From Tolypeutes matacus (taxonomy: Eukaryota; Chordata; Mammalia; Cingulata; Chlamyphoridae): a stretch of 64,000 nt of DNA. The position numbers and the translations under genes were made by a program. The notes under the pieces were generated by a model that was not told where the DNA came from, did no database searches, and saw only the letters and a list, made by a program, of their open reading frames with translations. The stretch covers positions 4,631,423 through 4,695,422 of the forward strand of contig JAKSZT010054335.1 of the NCBI GenBank assembly GCA_026826555.1. The letters are read 5' to 3'. Below are positions 1 through 10,051 of the stretch, one piece after another. The first letter of the stretch is position 1, and each line of letters opens with the position of its first letter.

Positions 1-54
1 CAGTGAAGTGTCTGTCCATGATTTCCCCATTTCTAATTGGGCTGTTTGGTTTTT
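1..54 (-). mobile_element. Old antisense L1 fragment, part 1
   Basis: The text resembles the reverse complement of the L1 ORF2 3' region (ATTTCTAATTGGGCTGTTTG). It is cut by the insert at 55-1048 and resumes at 1049. Confidence 0.6.
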
Positions 55-1048
55 TTTTTTTTTTTTTTTTAGTTTTTAAATTTTATTTTATTTTTAAATA
101 AAGAAGGTTTAAATTACATAAATGTTACATCAAAAATATACGGGGATACCTGTATACCCCACCCTTTCTCCCTCCCACACTTTTTCCCAACAACAACATC
201 TTTCATTATTGTGGTACATTTGCTACAACTGATAAACACATTGTGAAGCATCGCTACTAACCATGGTCTATAGTTTCCATGATAGTTTACCCTTCTCACC
301 ATCAGTTTTATAGGTTTTGACAAAATGCATAATGGCTTGCATCCATCATTGCAATGTCATACAGAACAATCCCAATATCCCCCAAATAACTCATGTTACA
401 CCTATTCTTCCCTTTCCCTCCCTTCAGAACCTCTGGTGGCCACTGCCTTTATATCAGTGGTACAAGTTCTTCTATTGCTAGAATAATAATAAGTTTACTT
501 TATTCTAAAATTGCATTGCTTCCTTATGTTTGCTCATTCTTCAATCTTGAGGATTTTGGGATGGTGATGCCCACTTTATTTCTGATAGAGGAGGCTTAGA
601 TTTCATGGGGGCAGATTGGTGAAACTCTTTTGTTTGCAGTTGCAGAAACTCTCTGTTTTGGGGGTAGGTGTTGTCCATCATCATCCTTTCATTAGTTGTC
701 CTGGGTGAGTCCAATGACCTGGAGAGTTGGTGTTGCAACTCTGCCGAGATTCAGGGCTCAACTTCTGTTTTAGCTTGGGACAGTTTCTTTTTTCTTCACT
801 TTCTTCTTCTAAATAGTTTTCTTTATTCGTATTTCCACATGACCTTCACCAGAAATCCCAAAAGACATCTGTTCCTGAAATCATTTCTCCACTTGAAATG
901 AAACTTCACTGTAGGGTCTGCTACACCATAACTTAGGGATGCAGCGAAGGCGATACTCAGAAATTTATAGCTGTGAAGCCGCGACAAGGAGCCCCACGAC
1001 TAAGCCCCTAGAACTTGCGGGACGCACATGGTGACCAGCGAGCCTGCC
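55..1048 (-). mobile_element. 1-kb retrotransposed insert (L1 3'-end-like, poly-A tailed)
   Basis: A T-run at the left edge is the poly-A tail of a minus-strand insert. Both ends are bordered by the same 16 bases, GGGCTGTTTGGTTTTT, at 39-54 and 1049-1064, which is a perfect target-site duplication. Reading on the minus strand, the last 500 bases resemble a xenarthran L1 3' untranslated region (ATGTACCACAATAATGAAAG, then a GGGTATA block). In contrast, roughly 905-985 resembles L1 ORF2 in the opposite, + orientation. This would fit a 5'-inverted L1 insertion (twin priming). The middle is not recognised. Confidence 0.6.
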
Positions 1049-1260
1049 GGGCTGTTTGGTTTTTACTCTGGAGTTTTAAGAGTTCTTTATATATCCTAGC
1101 TAGTACTCCTCTGTCAGATATGTGGTTTACAAATATTTTCTCCCAGTCTGTAGTTTCACGTAGGCTTGCACAGAGAAAAGATTTTTAATTTTGATGAGCT
1201 TCTTTTCATGACTAGATCATTTCTTGAAAAATAGGGAGAAGTACCTTTAGTATAATTCAA
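1049..1260 (-). mobile_element. Old antisense L1 fragment, part 2
   Basis: This continues the element at 1-54 with the familiar reverse complement of L1 ORF2 (TTTTAAGAGTTCTTTATATA, then TTTTAATTTTGATGA). The first 16 bases are the duplicated target site. Confidence 0.65.
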
Positions 1261-2220
1261 GCATTTTTTTCTTTTAATTATTTTTAGTTTTTAAAAAATT
1301 CTCTTCCTCTTTATCCTCCTCTCTAGGAGCATAAACTTTTCCTTGGTTGTGCACAATATTGTGTTATTCAAAATATAATTTCCAGTGTTCTTAAATGGTA
1401 GCTTGCACTTTCATCTTGCCCTTTACAAACATCTAGAACATTTCCTCTTGGTTTGACCTCATTATTTTCAGGCTGTTATTGGCAATTGTTTATACTTGAC
1501 AACATTTCACATGCCAACTGTGGAATCTGCCCTTTCTTTTCAAAACCAGACCCATGTGCGGGTAGCATTTCATTTTTGTCTTCGTTACTAGGGGCAGAAT
1601 GGCCTCCTGGAGCCCACAGAGGAGAGCCCCTAAGCCTGTATTTTCCTTTTCTCTTTATGAAAAGCCATCCCCGTCCGTCAGGACCCAGAGCCACGCCTTT
1701 GCTGAGCGCCGCCGGCCACTGGCCCCACCAGTGTCTCCTCTGTGCTCGTGGCTGCCGTGCTTGCAGGGGTTCCTTTGTCCCTTTGCGAAGGGGTCGCCTT
1801 AGCTGTGCGGGCATCCGGGCCTGCTGGCCGGTGGAGTGCTGAGCCTGAGCGCCAGCGGAGGAGGTCCGTGGGGGGCCGTGCACGCCGGGCCCCCCTGCAC
1901 GAGGAGCGCGCCCTGTTTCCGTGACAAGGTCCCTGTGCCTCGCTGGACCTGGGGTCGGTTCCTCCCTCTGGTAAAGGGGAGATGGTGGAGCATAGTTCCC
2001 ACCCTGTGTCCCTTAGAGGACACATCAGAAAAATTCTCACATCTTTTTCCTTTTGTTATTGGGACTGTGGTGAGAGAAGAACTTACTCAGCAACTTTCCC
2101 TGCTGCTAGGGTACAAGTAACTTTTGGGTTACTTTTGGATGCAAGTGTTGATACCAAGTCTACTAACAAAAAAAAAGCACGGAAGCATTTTCTTTCCTTA
2201 TGGAACTGAAGTGACTTCCA
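1261..2220. other. Intronic sequence with a GC-rich patch
   Basis: AT-rich at first, then G+C-rich with scattered CpGs from about 1560 to 2060. Several frames are open on both strands there, as expected in GC-rich DNA, without splice-site support. No gene recognised. Confidence 0.5.
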
Positions 2221-2985
2221 GAATCTTCCAACAAATAGGAATTATAACTCATTTAGTTCACTCAACAAGGACTTATTGAACACTTACTTGGTGCCAGGCA
2301 CTTCTTGGCGGAAAGAAAAGAAGTAAAACCTTTGCCCTCTTGAAGCATACGTTCTAGGGGAGAAGATAGATAATAAATTTAAAAGTAGATAAAATACATA
2401 GTATGTTAATGAGTGTTATGTGCTATCGAGATAAATGAAGTGGGGCAGGAAGGTGGCAAGCTTCGGGGGGGGGGGGGGGTCTGTCAAGGCTTCCCAGAGG
2501 GGCTGGCTGCTGAGCCTGGACCTAAGTGCGTGCTAGGCCACCCCGCAGACCCCTGAGGAGCGCGGGCAGGGGCCATGCATGCAGGAGCAGCAGAGGCGCG
2601 TGACGAGATGGCGCGTGCCAGGGAAGGGGGAGATGGGTTGGAAAAGTAATGGAGGGGAAGGGCCGCGGGGTACGTGGGCCTTACGGTCATGGCCGAGGCC
2701 GGCTGGCACTGGGGCCGTGGGGCCGTGCCCCGGCGCCTTGACTTGCGTGTATGGAGCCACTCGGCATAGGGCAGAGGCAGAGCCAGGCAAGAGCCACGGC
2801 CGTGATCCAGAACCGATGACAGCGTCCTGGGCTGGGGGAGTAATTTTCAAGGCAAAATCAGGTTTTGGTAATAGGTTGGAAGTGGGCTGTGATAGAAGAG
2901 AGCTATCAAGGATGACCCCCAAGTTTGACCTGAGCCACTTAGAGAATGGAATTGTCATTTCTAAGATAAGGACAGCATTGTAAAT
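2221..2985. repeat. Old L2-like interspersed repeat with a GC-rich interior
   Basis: The left end (CTTACTTGGTGCCAGGCACT) is the reverse complement of the usual L2 3' end. The right end (CAAGGATGACCCCCAAGTTT) also matches an old mammalian LINE-type repeat text. The middle is unusually G+C-rich. Family assignment is from memory and approximate. Confidence 0.45.
2465..2479. repeat. G homopolymer, 15 bases
   Basis: An uninterrupted run of 15 G. Length is likely to be variable or misassembled. Confidence 0.9.
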
Positions 2986-3100
2986 AATTTATGGGAAATA
3001 AGATCTGTAAGGGCATTATATTAACATCTTTTTAAAATTGAGGATTAACAAGCACACAGTAAAGTGCATTAAAGTACACTCATTTTAAAGTACAATGTTG

Positions 3101-3283
3101 GGGAAGCGGCTGTGGCTCAATCAGTGGGGCTCCCGTTTACCATATGGGAGGCCCCGGGTTCGGTTCCCGGGGCCTCCTGGTGAAGGCAGGCCCGCCCGCA
3201 CGGCGTGGTTAGCTGACCCAGCGAGCACAAGCAGCAAGGGGGGGGATAAATGAATAAATAAATAAAATCTTAAAAAAAAAAAT
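3101..3283 (+). mobile_element. Young tRNA-derived SINE (DAS-SINE type)
   Basis: The head carries an A box (TGGCTCAATCAGTGG, 3113-3127) and a B box (GGTTCGGTTCC, 3157-3167) of an RNA polymerase III promoter. The tail is TAAATAAATAAAATCTT plus poly-A. Identical 14-base flanks AAAGTACAATGTTG at 3087-3100 and 3284-3297 are the target-site duplication, preceded by TTTT as expected for L1 endonuclease cutting. It is almost identical to the element at 40982-41163. Confidence 0.92.
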
Positions 3284-3297
3284 AAAGTACAATGTTG

Positions 3298-4787
3298 CAG
3301 GAAAACTATCTTAACTCTATTTTATTCATCATCAGAATATTTTTGGAAAAAAATTTTTTCCCATTTTTTCCTTTAATTATTTACATGTGAAACCCTTTAA
3401 CCTTTTTAGCATTCAGAGAAGCAATGCATACTGTCTCTACTGCAAATGGAAACATAAAATTAATGTGTTCTGCAAGTATCTATCTTTTATCCCTATTATG
3501 CATATTCATAATAACAGCCCTATGGAAGGAATAAAAAAGGTAAAACCGCTGCCCTCAGGAACTCTATTATTTAGTTGATCATAAATTAATGATGTAAAAA
3601 CAGAATAATAAACACATGGAGAACAAGCCAGCTGGCTGGCAGGTTTTGATTTCTTGGCTTTGTGAGTATATCAGCCCCTCCTTTGGAAAATCTGTCAGAA
3701 AATTCCAGTGTTCGGTTCTGTGGTCTGAAGGCTGACACCCTGAGCAGGGACGGGAAGAACAGGTGTTAGCGCATTCCCCGGGGCTGAGAAAGCCCCTGAG
3801 GCTTGGAAGCAGCCTCAAGCTAAAGGCTTTGATGGGGTGGGCTTTCAGACCCCACTGGTACCTGGGTAAGCCCTGGAGACTAGGCGCTCTCGGGAAAGCT
3901 GGGGCTGCCAGCGTGCTTCACCCAGCCTGCCAGAGGGAGTGCCAGGGAGCCCACCTGCGGGCAGCCCACCTGCGGGCAGCCCACCTGCGGGCAGCCTCGG
4001 GCTGAGCAGGACGAGTGCTCCGACAGCGAGAGCAATTTTAGTTTGGATCTCATTTCCCATTAAAAAAAAAAAAAAGCTGGGTGAGAGGACTTTGATTCTA
4101 ACCAGGGAATCAGTAGAGTTTATTTATTTTAAACTTATTTTAAACTCTAACTTGCATGCCTCTGTAGTATAAAATTAATACAGTATTAAAAAGTCCAATA
4201 GCCAGCCACAGCATTTTATTTCTGCTAACATTATCTCATACTATACTAGAGAGCTTCTTTTGTTTTCCTGTATTCTACTTTATTTTTACAAAAGCAAATC
4301 AGAGAAACTGTCATTGCATGGATGGACTTCAGAAGAAATTCATTCAGATTTTTACCATCATATTTGAAAGAGGTTTTGGAATAGTTGGTAATTTTTTTGA
4401 GAAACTGATTCAAGGATAATTTTATTATTTTTCATCCTAATATTTTGTTGAAAATATTTTCTTTTCCTCTAAACTGCGTGAACTAACCTGATTTAAAAAA
4501 ACAACAACAACAACAACAGTACCTCCTTTAGCAATAACAGAAAATATGTGCTGTCACTGCCACAGCCGCACTCAGTTCCGTGCCAGTCAGCATTGCCCTT
4601 GCTACTTACCTTTCTTGGTGGAGGGTTCCGTGCGTTTTTGTGGCCGCCCCTGCCCTTGGCTTTTTCTGTTCGTATGGAGTTGTTCACCTGTAGATCCCCA
4701 GCACTTTCTTGTGTCATGAAAGAACAAAGCTCAACGCTTCAGAGGCAGCCACACTCAGGTTCTCCCAGCTGTATGCAGAAAAGCCCA
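3298..4787. other. Intronic sequence
   Basis: Mostly AT-rich with a GC-richer block around 3700-4020 that includes the 15-bp triplication. Short poly-A and CAA runs occur near 4060 and 4500. No gene recognised. Confidence 0.5.
3950..3994. repeat. Three perfect copies of a 15-bp tandem repeat
   Basis: The unit CCCACCTGCGGGCAG is repeated three times without a mismatch (3950-3964, 3965-3979, 3980-3994). Each copy contains the E-box CACCTG. Confidence 0.95.
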
Positions 4788-5082
4788 CTGTGCGTGTCAT
4801 TAACAGCACTGAATTACATATTTGCATGTGGGTAAAAGGGGGAAGTTTTAGGTTGTATATATGTTACTGAATAAAAACTTAATAAAAAACAGGACTCTAC
4901 AACACAATGACCCGTATTCGTATTCTAAATGATGGACTATAGTTAATAGAACAACTATAAAAATGTTCTTTCATGAATTGTAACAAAAGTACTGCACTAA
5001 TGGAAGGTGCTAATGATAGGGAGGTCTGTGGGAACTCTATTTTACTCATGATTTTTCTGTCTTAAAAAAACAAACAAACCTA
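4788..5082 (+). mobile_element. L1 3' untranslated region fragment
   Basis: The text TTTTAGGTTGTATATATGTT, GGACTATAGTTAATAGAACA and TTTCATGAATTGTAACAAAA matches the L1 3' ends at 22200-22590 and 58945-59210, and ends in an A-rich tail. Confidence 0.8.
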
Positions 5083-6731
5083 TTTCAGCTGTGAGTCCTC
5101 CACTTTGCCTTAAAATAACCTCACTTTAGAGCACAGTTTTTAACAGGATGCGAGACTGTGAGCCATGACACTTTTCTTTACATGCCGTGTTGAAAATTTC
5201 AAACAGATCTTTCCTGTTAGGGTCGCCACAGCAGCCTGTAAACGTAGGCCAGATTTGCCCTAAACTCTGTTTAGAAGTAGTCCTTTTGTAATTTCTTCAG
5301 AGATGGTTGCGCAGCCACAAGGAAAACGTCGTCTCTGTCTCTGTCGTGCTTACAGCGGCCACGCTGCCTGCTACGGCCGGTGCCCTCCCTGCCTCACAAG
5401 GCCCAGTTCCGTCCCCTCTCTGTGCTCGCTGCTCCCGAGCGTCCAGGGGCCTCGAGAGCAGGGCCACTGCTTTGGGACTTTGAAGCCATCACCTCCGGCC
5501 TCTGGGCTGACCCTTCTCCTCTCGTACAGGGATGAATGTTTGTGGTGATGCACTTGTGAGATTTGGATTTCCCCAGAGGAAAGAAGCTGGATAATAATAA
5601 TAATAATAAAGATCAGAATGAATGGGAGACTTTCTGGACCATTTAAAGGCTGTTTTAAGGCCTTGTGAGCCTGGCAGCGCGGCGTTGTTTGTGCGTGAGG
5701 GAGGGCGGCTCCTTTGGTTCGCTGGTGAAGGGAAGGTGGGCTCAGCAGCTGCAGCCCACCGTCTGCCTGGTGCCCCGGCCGTGCCGCCGCCCTCCCGCCA
5801 GCCTGGGGACCGACGGGCTTCCCCTGGGCAGGGACACCGGTGTGCGCCCAGCACCCTGAGCGCTGGCAGGTGGGAGGCCTTCCTGGAAGGCGAAACGGAG
5901 CCTCTCGTGCTCCCAGGGAGGCCTCCACCTCTCCCCTAGCTCTGTGCTAGCGGCTTTCCAGACCCTCTGGGCCCTTGTGGGCACGAGGGCCGCCCCTCAG
6001 AGCAGCTCTCCTGCCGCTGCCCGCAACACCCGAGCTCCCCACAGCGCAGGGCTTCAGTCGGGGCAAGTGGGAGGGGAAGCAGCGGTTTCCACGTGTGAGG
6101 CTGATTCCCTCAACTGTGGCTGATGGACTAGAAAGGCACCTGCATGGCTTTAAGGTGCAACGAGTTCCCTAGGCTTTCTACGTTTCTGTAACAAGTTGTT
6201 TTTAATTATCTGAAGGTGTCTTTATACATAGAAAGAACTACTCAAAGTTACTTGGGTCTTAGGTTTTTGTTTGTTTGTTTACAAGTTATTAAAAGCAATA
6301 AACATAAAAATACAAATTTTCTTAGCCTCAGTTTATAAAACCTATTATTTTAAATCTAGTAAATTCACATAAAATCACAATCATTGTATTAATATTTTGA
6401 TTAATGTTCAATAAACATAAACAAACACATTAGGATTCCCTAAACTATTAACCCCAAAGCAAAATTAGTTTTTAATATTTAACCTTTGTTTGCAAACCTT
6501 ATGTATCTGACTCAAACATGTCAAAAACTTGAGAAAGCATCCATGCACTCTAACAGTAAAATCTTGGGAGTATTGAGCAACTCAAACCTAATATGTCTAA
6601 CTCATAAAAGTAGTAGATTAGATTGTGCTAAGCATTTCAAACATCTCAAAAGAAATAAAGTACAAAGTAGACCAATAATTTTTTAAAATGTGGTGTTGCA
6701 CCTTTATGATAGGATTTCCCCAGGGTTATTT
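5083..6731. other. Intronic sequence with a GC-rich block
   Basis: A G+C-rich, CpG-containing block runs from about 5300 to 6080. A short (ATA)n microsatellite lies at 5591-5609. The rest is AT-rich. Open frames in the GC-rich block lack splice sites or recognisable protein, so no gene is called. Confidence 0.5.
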
Positions 6732-7748
6732 CCTTTTTTTTTTTTTTAAGATTTATTTTTTTAATTAATTTATTCCCCCCCATAGCAGTTTGATATTGCT
6801 TATGAATTCCAAAAATAGATAGTGAATTTTGTTTGTAAATTGGTCTGTTCCTCTAGGCATATTAGTTATATTGGACTCAGAGGTTTCACTTTTACTTGAT
6901 TAAATAATGATTAAGGCTTTGATTGGGCGGGGACTCAAAGAGAAACCTCACTGCAGAGCAGGGAGGTTGGAGTTTGGATGCTGGAGCCCCGGGAAGTAAA
7001 CATGCAGGAGAAGAACACAGAGGAATAGAGACGGCTCCATAGACTCAGCGAAGAGAGCCTGAGAGTCTACAGCTGGCCTTGTGGAGAGAACAGAGCAGCT
7101 GAGCCCAGAGAGGAACAAGCCCCAGGAGAGAGATGAGACTTACCTCAGCCTACAGCTGATGCTGGAAGAAGTGGGACCACGGAGCCTTTAAGAGGCAGAG
7201 GGAGCCTGAACCCTGGCAGCTGTCAGCAGCCATCTTGCTCCCACACGTGGCAACAGACTTTTGTTGGGGGAAGTAACTTAAGCTTTATGGCCTGGTAACT
7301 GTAAGCTTCTACTGCAAATAAATACCCTTTATAAAATCCAACAGATTTCTGGTACTTTGCATCAGCACCCCTTGGGCTAATATATCCCCACCTCGTTGTT
7401 TGCACTCACTGTCAGCTCTCTGTGTCCATTTGCTGTGTGCTCTCTGTGTCTCCTCGTCTTCTCTTTAGGAGGCACCAGGAACTGAACCCGGGACCTCCCA
7501 CGTGGGAGAGAGGCGCTCAATCGCTTGAGCCACCTCAGCTCCCCACTTTGTTGTGTGTCTCATTGTATTTCCTCTGTGTCTCTTTGTTGCGTCATCTTTT
7601 TGCATCATCTTGTTGTGTCAGCTCGCCGCACCTGCCTGTCGTGCCAGCTCACTGTTTTGCTCGTCTTCTCTAGGAGACACCAGGAACCGAACCCAGGACT
7701 TCTCATGTGGTAGGCGGGAGCTCAGTCACTTGAGCCACATCCGCTTCC
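6732..7748 (-). mobile_element. Dimeric DAS-type SINE interrupted by an LTR
   Basis: On the minus strand, two tRNA-like heads follow one another. Their B-box regions lie at about 7478-7494 and 7684-7700 (plus-strand text GGAACTGAACCCGGGAC and GGAACCGAACCCAGGAC). They are joined by a linker containing GACACAACAAGATG-type text. The A-rich tail is the T-run at 6732-6747. The LTR at 6779-7384 sits inside the tail region. The SINE 5' end (CCGCTTCC on the plus strand) is at 7741-7748. Confidence 0.8.
6779..7384 (+). mobile_element. ERVL/MaLR-like LTR nested in a SINE
   Basis: This shows the same plan as the LTRs at 19223 and 57968: a start like xxTAGCAGTTTGA, splice-junction-free GAG-rich middle, then AAATAAATACCC (poly-A signal), CAACAGATTTCTGGTACTTT and TTGCATCAGC near the end. 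Flanks CCCCC/TCCCC resemble a 5-base target duplication, but C-rich context makes this ambiguous. No internal viral sequence is attached, so it is a solo LTR. Confidence 0.72.
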
Positions 7749-9104
7749 TTTCCATTCATTTTCCATCCCAGCGTTCCTCACCTACCCAAAGGGAGACCGT
7801 TACAGCAGCTATGGTTATGGTCTTGGAGAGACTGAACCAGGTCATAGGACCGTGATGCTTCCAGTATTTCTATCAAAGCCACGGTTTATTGATGAGCCCA
7901 TTTTATAGGAATGGCCTTATTGTCGTAAGACTCTTTCACCCCTTCTAAAGATGTTTAGGATTTTATTACACCTCCTACCCCAGAGTGTAGCTAAGTCCTT
8001 CACCGAGACATTTGAGTTGACTTAATTCTGCACACTCTACCCTCCCGAACCCTCTTACAGATCTTTTACAGGATGCTGCACCTCTTCATTTGTTTCTGTT
8101 ACTACCATTCTGGGTTGACCTGCAGGAATCATACAGATCCAGAAGCTCATCCAGTCTTCCTAGCCCTTCTTAGGTTATGCCAACCCATTTCAGAAGACAT
8201 ACACCAATAAAGCTAAGATATTTATTGGGATAATTTATGTAATAAGTAAAGTTATTTATTTTTTTTTTGATTATGTGGAAATGTGTGTGCATGTGTACAT
8301 TTTAACTCATGCATCTATTCAGGTTTTAAAAGGCAAATCTGTCTTTGGCTGATTACATTCAAGGATGGTTGAGTCACTGTAGAGATAGTTTAGGACAGAA
8401 GTTTAGGCCACTTCATTGAGTCTAAGGGCACATTTTATCACATTTTAATGCCTCTGAAATGGAGTGCATTTTACAGTGGCTGTCAGGCACCATTGTCTAC
8501 ACAGGGGAAAACTCCATTCCCAGTGGCATGAAGGGGCAGCGGCAGCAACTTGTTCCAGTCAACAAGCTGTTAAAGACCCTTTGAGAATGGAGTAGGAGTC
8601 CTGCCTGGTACCGAAAGCCTTTCATTATCCCCTTCTGCAAGATCAGGAAAGAACTAGAATTGAAACTTGCAAATGGGTGCCAAGTGCTTGGAAGGAAACC
8701 CTGAAGCCAATGGTGACACACTTTAAGGGCTGGCTCGTCACCTGCCATGCTGGTGCCACGTGAGAGGACCCTGTGCTGAAGAACTCGAGCATCGTCGAGC
8801 CCGAGGTGAAGCTTGATTCAGAAGTGTTGTCTCTGAGTGTGAAGTTTGGGAATACATTGTGTCTTGCTTATATTTTCTATGTGATGTTAGGAAAAAAAAA
8901 AAAAAAGGCAAGAGAGATGTTGGAAGCAAACTGATCTAAAGAAGAGTAAGAGAGCCCCTTCAAATAAGAATTCAGTGATGAGAACACATTGTGTAATAGT
9001 TTAATTGGCAGTCTTTTTTCCTTCTTGGTGATATATAAAAAATGGTGCACCTTTCAGCTCATGGCAGGTTCGATGAAATAAGGTGACAGTGGGCTGTGCG
9101 GTTT
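7749..9104. other. Intronic sequence
   Basis: Unique-looking AT-rich sequence with a T-run near 8262 and an A-run near 8891. No coding exon, RNA gene or clear repeat recognised. Confidence 0.5.
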
Positions 9105-9370
9105 TGCCTCCTTTTCTCACCCAGTTTTTTGCATGGCTGTGGAGTCTGGCCTCCGTGCCTTTGCAGATGCCCGCTCCCTCCGTCCAGGGGCTTGCTGTCT
9201 GCCCACCGAAGTCCTACACTTCCTTTGAGGCCTGCCAAGATGGGCTTCCTCTGCCACGCCTTCCCGGTTATCGCTCCCCTGCCCTGAGTGTTTCTTTAAG
9301 TCCTGTGTCCTTGTGGAGGCACCTAATTTAAACCACACTTGACCGTATGTTTCTGTGGAAAAGTTTTGTG
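9105..9370 (+). repeat. L2 fragment
   Basis: CCGTGCCTTTGCAGATGCC, CCTACACTTCCTTTGAGGCC and CACGCCTTCCCGG follow the order found in mammalian L2 3' regions. An 82-codon open frame here is a by-product. Confidence 0.5.
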
Positions 9371-9742
9371 TTTGCTCCCTGACTTAAATCCTCTTAATGA
9401 CTATCATGGACCATAAGCCTTTGTTATAAGGTCAGCGTCTTCCACGTTCCTAATACTTTATCCATAATTCTCGGGATTTCTGTGTATTCACTTAGTAAAT
9501 AGTTGAGTTTAGCTCTGCTTTAAAGTTTACCAGAAGTTTCCTGCACCACTGTCAGAAACGTGAAGGTATCTTATGAGAAAAACGAGGGCGAACGCTTCAA
9601 CTGCCCCCTCTCTAGGGGCTTCTCTAGGTGAGCTCTTGAACTGTCAGTGGAGAAAGCATAGGTCAGTCACCCGTTTATGCTCACGGTGCATCTTATATGC
9701 CATAAGCACATTTTTTTGTTTCAGCTTCTTCCTCCCACGCAG

Positions 9743-10051
9743 CACCACCACCTCAGGTGGCACCTGCCCCCGCCCCAGGCACCACCACCTCAGGTGGCAC
9801 CTGCCCCAGGCACCACCACCTCAGGTGGCACCTGCCCCCTGCCCCAGGCACCACCAGCTCAGGTGGCACCTGCCCCCTGCCCCAGGCACCACCACCTCAG
9901 GTGGCACCTGCCCCCTGCCCCAGGCACCAGCACCTCGGTGGCACCTCCCGCCTGCCCCAGGCACCACCACCTCAGGTGGCACCTGCCCCCTGCCCCGGGC
10001 ACCAGCACCTCAGGTGGCACCTGCCCCCTGCCCCAGGCACCACCACCTCAA
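9743..10051. repeat. Minisatellite, 38-bp unit, about 8 copies
   Basis: The unit begins CACCACCACCTCAGGTGGCA and continues CCTGCCCCCTGCCCCAGG. Eight units are present, one shortened to about 31 bases and one degenerate, with a partial ninth. Each unit holds the near-palindrome CCACCTCAGGTGG and two opposed E-boxes, CAGGTG and CACCTG. The array creates proline- and histidine-rich open frames in all three + frames, which are not genes. Confidence 0.95.

Noticed and set aside
3101..3180. A genuine tRNA gene
   Set aside because: A and B boxes are present, but the sequence does not fold into a standard cloverleaf by eye, and it has a poly-A tail and target duplication. It is a SINE head.
5371..5939. 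185-codon minus-strand frame and overlapping plus-strand frame
   Set aside because: GC-rich intronic DNA, one frame running through an (ATA)n microsatellite; no splice sites or recognisable domain.
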